In this document: positions 53,182 through 60,314 of the stretch, piece after piece
Layout: every line of letters starts with the position of its first letter
Position numbering within the stretch: the first letter of the stretch is position 1
The notes under the pieces: model-generated
Seen by the model: only the letters and a program-made list of their open reading frames with translations
Databases searched by the model: none
Told to the model about the DNA's origin: nothing
Translations under genes and position numbers: made by a program
NCBI GenBank assembly: GCA_016794595.1
Contig: JAEUJN010000008.1
Coordinates: 300,174-364,173 of the forward strand
Length of the DNA: 64,000 bases
From: Kineosporiaceae bacterium
GTDB taxonomy: Bacteria > Actinomycetota > Actinomycetes > Actinomycetales > Kineosporiaceae
Direction: 5' to 3'

Positions 53182-54363
53182 TCAGGCGCGCGCAGTCGAG
53201 GCCAGCAGGGCCAACACCGCACAGGTCTCCCGGGCGGTCCAGGTGGTCAGGTGGACCCGCCACCCAGGGTCGAGGCAGAGTTCGCGCCGGACGGCCGACC
53301 ACATCCACTCCGCTGACTGTTCGGGGCTCAGCCCGCCGTCCCCCGCACCGAACAGCGGGACGGCGATCGAGCCCACGCCCTCGTCCCCGGCGCGCAGTTC
53401 GCGGGCGAGGTCGAAACAGCGGGTGACGGCCAGGGAGACCCCGGCCCAGGACACCTCGTAGCCAGGGCGATCCTCGCGCGGCACCGCGATGGCCGCGTGC
53501 AGGACCGCGACCACCGACTGCCGGCGCAAGGTGCCGGGTGAGGTCACGGCGACCACGCCGGGATCGACCGGGCCCCCCGGCCGCCCGTGCCGCTCCAGCC
53601 ACTCGCCGAGTTCCCGGGCCATGACGTCGTCGATCAGCCCACCGTCGGGGCCACGGATCGCCATCGCCCGGCGCAGTCCCCCGCTGAGCGTGGCCGAGAA
53701 CGGCCGGGCGGGCAGCAGGTAGGTGTTCTCCGAGGAGACCAGCAGGTCGACGTCGACCAACGCCTCCACCGGCCCGCAGTCGACGCTGACCAGGGTCGGC
53801 TGCCGCTCGGCGATGGCCAGGCGATAGGGCCCGTAGCGCCGCACCGGTCGCACCGATGGCGCGATCGGTCCGGCGAGCTCGCCGCGCAGCGTCGCCAGGT
53901 CCACCGCGGGATCCGCCCCGGGAGCGGCACCGGGAGCGCCGTGGCCGGCCGCCACCCCCGACCACGGCGCCGGTCCCCCGCGCAGGATCTCCTCGGCGAT
54001 CCGGCCGATGAGCATCGGCTCGTGGTGCTTGCGGAAGGTCTCCGGCGACAGCCCGAACACCTCGGCCGCGGCCCGGCGCAGATCGGTGGGACGCCGTCCC
54101 GCCGTCCCGCGCACCAGCCCGAACAGGTACTGCGCCGCCCGGCCGGGCTCCTCTTCCCCCAGCGCGCCGACCGCGGAGCGCAGCAGGGCCTCGACCCCGG
54201 CGGACGGACCGGCGGTGCTCCCGGCCGGACCCCGCAGGACGGCTGCCTGGCGCAACGCCGGCAGGGCGAGGTTCGCGCACCGCAGGATCCCGACCCGGCG
54301 CACCTGCCTGAGCTCCTCGACCAACTGGTGCCGCGACGGCAACGCGTCCTCGTCGGGTGCCAC
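53182..54363 (-). CDS. helical domain plus macro-domain protein
   Basis: This 393-residue protein has an N-terminal all-helical domain (about 1-130; LRQVRRVGILRCANLALPALRQAA, AAEVFGLSPETFRKHHEPML) of a kind seen at the front of actinobacterial STAND and TIR proteins. A macro domain follows (about 175-393). The macro fold shows DLLVSSENTYLLP with the ADP-ribose Asn, GGLRRAMA, and SIAVPLFGAGDGGLS. It should bind or cleave ADP-ribose derivatives. GTG at 54363 is used; it is 58 bp after the nucleosidase gene. The domain pairing is my reading from motifs, without a search. Confidence 0.7.
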   Translation of the reverse strand: MAPDEDALPSRHQLVEELRQVRRVGILRCANLALPALRQAAVLRGPAGSTAGPSAGVEALLRSAVGALGEEEPGRAAQYLFGLVRGTAGRRPTDLRRAAAEVFGLSPETFRKHHEPMLIGRIAEEILRGGPAPWSGVAAGHGAPGAAPGADPAVDLATLRGELAGPIAPSVRPVRRYGPYRLAIAERQPTLVSVDCGPVEALVDVDLLVSSENTYLLPARPFSATLSGGLRRAMAIRGPDGGLIDDVMARELGEWLERHGRPGGPVDPGVVAVTSPGTLRRQSVVAVLHAAIAVPREDRPGYEVSWAGVSLAVTRCFDLARELRAGDEGVGSIAVPLFGAGDGGLSPEQSAEWMWSAVRRELCLDPGWRVHLTTWTARETCAVLALLASTARA

Positions 54364-54421
54364 GCGATCGAGTCTCCCAGCCGGCTCCCGGCCGGTCCCG
54401 GGGCCAGGGGGTGGGGTCGGT

Positions 54422-56548
54422 TCAGCCACCGCGGACCGCGCCGAGCGGTGGGCGGGACGCCGGCGCGCTCGGGGGCACCTGGGCCAGGAGGGCCCGCAGG
54501 TAGCCGGCCGCGGCCAGGCAGGCGTAGGGCCGCCAGGTGCCGGTGGTCGTCTCATCCCCGTAGTCGCTGATCCCCCGGACGGCGAACCACCGCACGTCCT
54601 CGGTGCGTGCTGCAGCGGCCACCCCGGCGGTCTCCATGTCCAGGGCCAGCAGGTCGTGGGCCAGTCCCACCCGGTCGCGGGACGCCGGGTTGCGCAGCGA
54701 CCGGTCGCTGCTGCCGATGCGGCCGAGATGGACCATCGGCCACCCCGGACGCCGCCCGTCCTGCGCCGGGTGGGCGATCACCGCGCCGTCCGCGCCGTGC
54801 AGCACGTCGGTGTCCTCACCGGGCCGGCCGAAACCCTCGAGTCCGGCCAGGCCCCGGGTGATCTCGCCCTCCCATGGCCGGGATCCCTGGTGGCCGCCGA
54901 TGAGCAGGGACTCGGCCGCCACCACCAGGTCTCGCGCCGGGTGGTCCTCCCGCTCGCGCAGGCGCTCGCCGTCCGGGCGGTCATCGACGTGGTCGTAGGC
55001 GACCACGCCCCAGGCGGCGACCACGATGTCGCCCAGGCGCACGTGCCGGTCGGGTCGCCGAGGCCGCGGGACCCCGCACGCGGTCCCACAGACCACGACG
55101 TGCGTCAGGCTCGGGAAGGTGCGGGTCAGGTCGGTGACCAGGGCCGCCGCCGGGCCGGTACCGGCCCGTTGCTGCCGGGCCAGGACGACCAGATGCGGAC
55201 GGTCCGGGTCGCTGCTCGGCAGCTCCCCCAGCCGAAACCCTGCCTCGTCGGCGCCGGGATGCGCAGGCAGCTCGTCCAGCAGGGCGGCGACGGCGCTGAA
55301 CTCCTCGGGCACGATCGTGATCACGGCCAGCGTCGGCGCCAGCCGGCTCTGGGCCCGCTGCAGGTCACGGTGGACCCGCTCGGCGACCCGGCGCCGGCGC
55401 GCGACATGGCGCGCGGTCGCGGCCACGACGGACAGCAGCACCACCAGGGCCAGCGCCCGCACCCCCAGCCCGAGCACCCGGGTTCCCAGGTGCAGCGCGG
55501 GGTGCCACGGCGCCTGGCCGGTCCAGGTGAACTGTCCGAGCAGCCAGCCGAGTGCCCCGGCGAAGGTCCCGACGTCGGACGGCGTCACCCCGGGGCCCTC
55601 CCGGTCCGCCTCCTGCCAGCTGATGATCAGCGCGAGCATCGGCAGGATGGCCAGTGACCCCCCGACCACCCAGCCGATCCCCTCCGCGCCGAGTCTCGGA
55701 CCGTCCGGTGGCTCGCCGGCGGAGGGCGCCCCGGCACCTGCGGGGTCACCGATCACGACGATCGAGCCCACGGTGCGGTCCTGGCGAGGGTGGATCCGGT
55801 GAGGGTGCCGGAGCAGGCGGTCGAGGGCCTCGTCGGTCGTGACGGCGTCCACCTGGACCACCAGGCGAGTCGGCCGGGGAAAGTCGGGCAGGGCGGGCAT
55901 CGCCTCCCACAGCCCGGCGACGCGCCGACGGACGGCGTCGAGCAACGGCAGGACCTCGGCCGCCTGCTCGGCGTGGAACAGGGTGATCGTCCAGCCGGCG
56001 GCGGCCAGGGACTGCTCGACGCTGGACTCGGCGTGCGCGGCGGTTCCGGAGCGCACGCCACGACTCAGCGCGCCGAGCAGGCCGAGCGCCATGGTCACCG
56101 TGATCCAGGCCGCCGCGGTCAGGGCCGCCGCCACGGCGATCACCCGCGCGGTGGTGTTCCCCGGCAGCGCGAGCACGACCACGACCGCCGTGGCCAGCAG
56201 CGCCGCCGGGACGGCAGCGTAGATCGCCAGCTCCCACCACCGGTCGATCAGGTGCAGCACGGAACGCCGCGATCGCCGGGCGAGTTCGGCGCGGCGCAGC
56301 AGAGGGGCGTCGACCACCGCGAGCGATCGCCCGGCGTCCGCCGACACCACCCGGCCCTGGCGGGCCGCAACCCAGAACTGGACGGCGAGCGGTGCTCGCT
56401 GCGACCACAGACCGTGCCCGGCCCGGGGACGCAGCGACCGGTTCACGACCTGCCCGCGCGGCGCCCGCCGGACGACGCGGGCCAGCGCGCGGCACTGCGC
56501 CCAGCTGATGGCGCCCTCGGTCGGTCCCCCGGCTCGATCGAGCCTCAT
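54422..56548 (-). CDS. membrane-anchored purine nucleosidase/phosphorylase-like protein
   Basis: This 708-residue protein has two membrane helices at about 110-160, a soluble region, two more helices (about 290-390), and a C-terminal phosphorylase/nucleosidase domain (about 430-695). That domain shows the LDMETAGVAAAA ribose-binding Glu and RGISDYGDE with the catalytic Asp, as in MTA/SAH nucleosidases and in nucleosidase effectors attached to STAND proteins. It may cleave a nucleoside or nucleotide signal at the membrane. No P-loop is present. It starts divergently from the lipoprotein-LCP-TIR operon. Confidence 0.75.
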   Translation of the reverse strand: MRLDRAGGPTEGAISWAQCRALARVVRRAPRGQVVNRSLRPRAGHGLWSQRAPLAVQFWVAARQGRVVSADAGRSLAVVDAPLLRRAELARRSRRSVLHLIDRWWELAIYAAVPAALLATAVVVVLALPGNTTARVIAVAAALTAAAWITVTMALGLLGALSRGVRSGTAAHAESSVEQSLAAAGWTITLFHAEQAAEVLPLLDAVRRRVAGLWEAMPALPDFPRPTRLVVQVDAVTTDEALDRLLRHPHRIHPRQDRTVGSIVVIGDPAGAGAPSAGEPPDGPRLGAEGIGWVVGGSLAILPMLALIISWQEADREGPGVTPSDVGTFAGALGWLLGQFTWTGQAPWHPALHLGTRVLGLGVRALALVVLLSVVAATARHVARRRRVAERVHRDLQRAQSRLAPTLAVITIVPEEFSAVAALLDELPAHPGADEAGFRLGELPSSDPDRPHLVVLARQQRAGTGPAAALVTDLTRTFPSLTHVVVCGTACGVPRPRRPDRHVRLGDIVVAAWGVVAYDHVDDRPDGERLREREDHPARDLVVAAESLLIGGHQGSRPWEGEITRGLAGLEGFGRPGEDTDVLHGADGAVIAHPAQDGRRPGWPMVHLGRIGSSDRSLRNPASRDRVGLAHDLLALDMETAGVAAAARTEDVRWFAVRGISDYGDETTTGTWRPYACLAAAGYLRALLAQVPPSAPASRPPLGAVRGG

Positions 56549-56717
56549 CGGCCGATTCTCGCAGGACCGGCTGACCGGCGCCCGGGGCTCGTCGAAGCGG
56601 CCCGGAACCGATGGGGGGCAGGTGTATCAGCACGTGCCCCTGATCGCTCACAATCGAAGGACCCGACCCGCATCGGGAGCTTGCCCGACCGGGTCGTGGC
56701 GCCACCGAGGGGAGGCG

Positions 56718-56996
56718 ATGCCGGTGTGCCGGATGACCAGGAGCGCCGGGTGGCTTCGGCCCCGCGGGCCGACGGCCCTGCTGGTGGTGGTGGCAGCGCT
56801 CACGGTGCTGCCGCTGACCGGTTGCGGTCCGGAGGAGACGACGAAGACGACGACTGTGGTCTCGGACTCCGGGGCCGTCGAGTCCACCGAGGACCCGACC
56901 CCGCAGGAGAGCCCGAACCCACCGCAATCCCCCACCCCGCAGTCACCGTCCACGCCGTTCACCCCGCCCACCCCGACCGAGAACTCGGGGGCGTGA
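56718..56996 (+). CDS. small lipoprotein with Thr/Pro-rich tail
   Basis: This 92-residue protein has a lipoprotein signal peptide ending in LTGC (Cys about 34), then a Thr-rich and acidic stretch and a Pro/Ser/Thr-rich tail. The mature part is low complexity and probably a wall-spanning anchor. GGGGAGG precedes ATG 56718. It begins the plus-strand operon, 13 bp before the LCP gene. Confidence 0.72.
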   Translation: MPVCRMTRSAGWLRPRGPTALLVVVAALTVLPLTGCGPEETTKTTTVVSDSGAVESTEDPTPQESPNPPQSPTPQSPSTPFTPPTPTENSGA

Positions 56997-57009
56997 GGGG
57001 CGTGAGGTC

Positions 57010-58158
57010 GTGAGGGGCGTCGCGACCTCCCCGTCGCCGGGGCCCGGTGGCGGCCACCTCCGGCACCCGAGCCGGCGGGGGCTCCCGACCACCCGCGCCA
57101 GGGCCGGTGCAGCGATCGCCGCCGTGGTCGTCCTGAGCGGTCTCCCGGCCGGCGCGGTGACCTGGATGATCGTCCCGGGCGGGCGATGGCAGGCGACGGG
57201 ATTCGCCGGAGCACTTCTGGCCCAACGGATCCCGCTCGCGCCGGGCAGCTTGGCCGACCCGGGCAGCACCGGGGAGGTGGTCGTGCTGGTGGTCGGCACC
57301 GACCGCCGGGCCGGCCAGCCGCAGTCGCTGCCGCGACTGGGACGGCTCTCGGGCGAACGCGCCGACTCGATCAGCCTGTGGTTCCTCGGGCCGGAACGAC
57401 CGGTGACCATCCTCGCGCTGCCCCGAGACCTCCAGGTGACCGTCCCCCGCCACGACCGGGTCAAGCTGTCGACCAGCCGCGAATTCGGACCGGATGCGCT
57501 GGTGAGCGCCGTCCGCACGCTGACCGGGGTGGCCGTGCACCGCTACGTCGAGGTCGACTTCGCCGGGTTCGCCGCGCTGGTCTCGGCCGTGGGGGGCGTC
57601 GAGGTGAGCAACCCGCTCCCGCTGCGGGACCGGCACCTCGGCCTCGAGCTGCCCGCCGGCCGGGTCCGGCTCGACGCCCCGGCCGCGCTGCGCTACGTCC
57701 GGGCCCGATCCGTCGAGACCCGGCGCGAGGGGACGTGGTCGGCCACGCAATCCGGTGACCTGCACCGGATCCGGCGCCAGCAGCAGGTGCTGGTCTCGGC
57801 CCTGACCCGGCTGCGATCGGCGGGGCCACGCGCCCTGGCAGGACTGGCCGATGCGGCCAGAACCGGTGTGGCGGTGGACGATCGCGCCTCCGTGAGCGCG
57901 CTGGCGTCGTTGGCCGAGACCCTGGCAGCCGGCGTCGGCTCGGCGCCCACGCTGTGCGTGCTCCCCTCGCGCCGGGCGCTGGCGGACGCCGTGGCCACCT
58001 CCCCCTTCCCGCCCGGCCACGAGGGCTCGGCGGTGTTCCGGGTCGTCGACGCCGGGCCGGCCGCGGTGATGCTCGGCGCGGTGGGCTTCAGGGACTCGGC
58101 GCACCCGGGCGCCGGCATCCTCCGTCCACCGGCCGGCTGCTCGGTGGGAGGCCCCTGA
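57010..58158 (+). CDS. LytR-CpsA-Psr (LCP) family protein
   Basis: This 382-residue protein has a membrane helix (about 33-52) and an extracytoplasmic LCP domain (about 92-260): VVLVVGTDRR, RADSISLWFL, ILALPRDLQV, and YVEVDFAGFAALVSAVGGVEV. LCP enzymes attach polymers such as arabinogalactan or teichoic acid to peptidoglycan. Its stop overlaps the ATG of the TIR gene (TGATG), an odd coupling between a cell-wall ligase and a TIR protein. Confidence 0.88.
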   Translation: MRGVATSPSPGPGGGHLRHPSRRGLPTTRARAGAAIAAVVVLSGLPAGAVTWMIVPGGRWQATGFAGALLAQRIPLAPGSLADPGSTGEVVVLVVGTDRRAGQPQSLPRLGRLSGERADSISLWFLGPERPVTILALPRDLQVTVPRHDRVKLSTSREFGPDALVSAVRTLTGVAVHRYVEVDFAGFAALVSAVGGVEVSNPLPLRDRHLGLELPAGRVRLDAPAALRYVRARSVETRREGTWSATQSGDLHRIRRQQQVLVSALTRLRSAGPRALAGLADAARTGVAVDDRASVSALASLAETLAAGVGSAPTLCVLPSRRALADAVATSPFPPGHEGSAVFRVVDAGPAAVMLGAVGFRDSAHPGAGILRPPAGCSVGGP

Positions 58159-58580
58159 TGGCCCTCGAACACGATGCGTTCGTGAGCTACCGCCACGGCG
58201 GCCCCGGTGCCACGTGGGTGCGCACGGTGCTGGTCCCCGCCCTGCGCGCAGCCGGCATCCGGGTGTGCCTGGACGTCGACTCGTTCCGGCTGGGCGCTCC
58301 GCTGGTCCTCGAGATGGGGCGGGCGGTGGAGACCAGCCGGTTCACGGTGGTCGTGCTGACCCCCGCCTACCTGGACAGCGGGTTCACCGAGTTCGAGTCG
58401 GTGCTGGCCGAGCACCTCGGCCTCGAGGAGCGCGATCAGCGCCTGGTGGTGGTGCTGCGCGAGGCGGCCCGGCCGCGGTTGAGCCTGCGCGCCAGGTTGT
58501 GGCTGGACATGACCGAGGACGCCACCTTCGCCACGGACATCGCGCGCCTGGTCGACCTGCTGCGCCCCGGCGGTGGGTGA
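58158..58580 (+). CDS. stand-alone TIR-domain protein with putative catalytic Glu
   Basis: This 140-residue protein is a single TIR domain: HDAFVSYRHG (strand A/box 1), VCLDVDSFRLGAP (BB-loop region), VVVLTPAYLDSGF, and Glu80 at the position of the NADase glutamate in the usual SxWCxxE motif (here SGFTEFE). It has no other domain, so a partner must recruit it. It is coupled to the LCP gene and lies 6 bp before the TIR-STAND gene. NAD cleavage is predicted by family, not shown. Confidence 0.85.
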   Translation: MALEHDAFVSYRHGGPGATWVRTVLVPALRAAGIRVCLDVDSFRLGAPLVLEMGRAVETSRFTVVVLTPAYLDSGFTEFESVLAEHLGLEERDQRLVVVLREAARPRLSLRARLWLDMTEDATFATDIARLVDLLRPGGG

Positions 58581-58586
58581 TCGACC

Positions 58587-60314
58587 GTGAGCGCCCCGAC
58601 ACCCGCCCTCCCACCCGGCCTGCCCGATCGCGGGCGGCGGTCGGTGGCGGGTGAGGCCCGGCCGGACCACGACGTCTTCGTCTCGCACGCCCCGCAGGAC
58701 CGGGACTGGGTCGAGGGCCTGCTGCTGCCGGCCCTGACCGCCAGCGACATCAGCTGGTGCACCCTGGACTCCTTCCCGCTGGGCATGCCCGAGCTGGAGC
58801 GGCTGTCGCGCGCGATCGAGTCCTCGGCCCGCGTCGTCCTGGTGATCTCACCCGCCCATGTCGCCGACCGGGCCCTGCAGCTGGTCTCCCTGATGGCCCA
58901 GCACTTCGGCAGCGAGCAGCTCACCTGGCCCCTGGTGCCGATGATGATCCACCCGACGGACAACCTGCCGCTGCGCCTGCGCCTGCTCACCCCGCTGGAC
59001 GCCACCACCACGGACGCGGCCCGGACGGCGATCGCCCGGCTGTGCGAGGCGGCGGGGCACCCTTTGAGCGCCGAGGTCGCCATCCCGCCCTGCCCCTACC
59101 CGGGGATGCAGCCCTACACCGAGGACGACGCCGGCCGGTTGCACGGCAGGGCCGAGGAGGTCGAGGCCACCCTGGCCCACCTGCGGCTCAACCCCCGCTG
59201 CCTGGTCATCGGGGCCTCCGGGTGCGGCAAGTCCTCCCTGGTCCACGCCGGCGTGGTGCCCGCGCTGCGGGCCGCAGGGCGGGTACCGGTCCTCACCCGC
59301 CCCGGTTCGGACCCGCCGGCGACGGCCCGCGAGGCGATGGAGGAGGTCACCACGCTGCTCGCCGACGGACGCCCCGTCGTCCTGGTGATCGACCAACTCG
59401 AGGAGGTGTTCACCGCCGCCGGCGCCGACCGTGCCGCCATCGACGCCTACCGCGAGCTGGTGACCGCCCACCGGGACGTCGCGGTGCTGGCGACCATGCG
59501 GGCCGACTTCTACCCGCAGCTCATGGCCTCGCGGTGGTGGGAGGACTTCCGTGATCACCGGATCGAGGTGGTGCCGCTGTCCGGGGCCGCCCTGCGCGGC
59601 GCCATCGTCACCCCGGCCGAGGAGGTCGGGGTCCACATCGAGACCGCTCTGGTCGAGCGACTGACCGAGGACGCCGACCGCCAGCCCGGGTCGCTGCCGT
59701 TCGTGCAGGAGACCCTGGTGCTGCTGTGGGACCGGATCGAGTACCGGTTCCTGCCGATGAGCGCCTACGAGGCGCTGGTGCTGCCCCGGTCCCAGTACGG
59801 CGAGCGGCCCCGAACCGGGCTGCAGGTGGCCATGGCGAACCGCGCGGACGCCGCGATGGCCGCCCTGCCCTCGGACGATGCCCGGCGCATCGCCCGCCGG
59901 GTGTTCGTGCGGCTCGTGCAGTTCGTCGACGGGCGCGAGGACGTCCGCCGTCAACAGGCGGTGGACGCCCTGACCAGCTCCGATGACGACCCGCGGGTGT
60001 TCGCCGACACCCTCTCCCGCCTGGTGGGCTCGCACCTGCTGACCTCCACCGGCGGGCAGGGAGCCTCCTCGGCCCGGATCGACCTCAGTCACGAGGCGCT
60101 GATCGTCGGCTGGCCGGCGCTGCGGCAGTGGCTCGACCGGCGACGAACGGCCGAGACCAGGCGGCGCGAGCTGGCCGCCGCCGCGATCGCCTGGCAGCGG
60201 CTCGGCGCGACCTCCGGCGGGCTGCTGGACGATGTCGAGCTGCGTGAGGCCGAACGCTGGCGGGCCGGGTCGGACGCCGTGAACTCGGCGTCGAGCCGGA
60301 GGTCGACCTGTTGA
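58587..60314 (+). CDS. pseudo-TIR plus nSTAND ATPase (5' part of a split TIR-STAND-WD40 gene)
   Basis: This 575-residue protein has a TIR domain (about 27-140) and an nSTAND1-type P-loop NTPase (about 168-560). The TIR aligns without gaps to the upstream TIR over 32 residues (IESSARVVLVISPAHVAD...), but the catalytic Glu is replaced by Val100 and Glu78 of the partner by Gln98, so it is probably inactive. STAND motifs are GASGCGKSS (209-217), VVLVIDQLEEVF and TMRADFYPQ. After RWRAGSDAV (about 60280) the frame leaves the family sequence and stops at 60314. The missing continuation, ELGVEPEVDLLIAASRAA, is in another frame. Confidence 0.82.
   Translation: MSAPTPALPPGLPDRGRRSVAGEARPDHDVFVSHAPQDRDWVEGLLLPALTASDISWCTLDSFPLGMPELERLSRAIESSARVVLVISPAHVADRALQLVSLMAQHFGSEQLTWPLVPMMIHPTDNLPLRLRLLTPLDATTTDAARTAIARLCEAAGHPLSAEVAIPPCPYPGMQPYTEDDAGRLHGRAEEVEATLAHLRLNPRCLVIGASGCGKSSLVHAGVVPALRAAGRVPVLTRPGSDPPATAREAMEEVTTLLADGRPVVLVIDQLEEVFTAAGADRAAIDAYRELVTAHRDVAVLATMRADFYPQLMASRWWEDFRDHRIEVVPLSGAALRGAIVTPAEEVGVHIETALVERLTEDADRQPGSLPFVQETLVLLWDRIEYRFLPMSAYEALVLPRSQYGERPRTGLQVAMANRADAAMAALPSDDARRIARRVFVRLVQFVDGREDVRRQQAVDALTSSDDDPRVFADTLSRLVGSHLLTSTGGQGASSARIDLSHEALIVGWPALRQWLDRRRTAETRRRELAAAAIAWQRLGATSGGLLDDVELREAERWRAGSDAVNSASSRRSTC
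60298..60313 (+). promoter_or_regulatory. ribosome site and TTGA stop-start overlap for reinitiation
   Basis: GGAGG (60298-60302) stands eight bases before TTG 60311, and the TTG overlaps the TGA (60312-60314) that ends the TIR-STAND frame. This arrangement would let ribosomes restart on the WD40 part and turn a frameshift into a two-subunit gene pair. Confidence 0.45.

Noticed and set aside
60278..60314. programmed -1 ribosomal frameshift in the TIR-STAND-WD40 gene
   Set aside because: No X-XXY-YYZ slippery heptamer or downstream pseudoknot is evident; a base deletion or reinitiation fits better.
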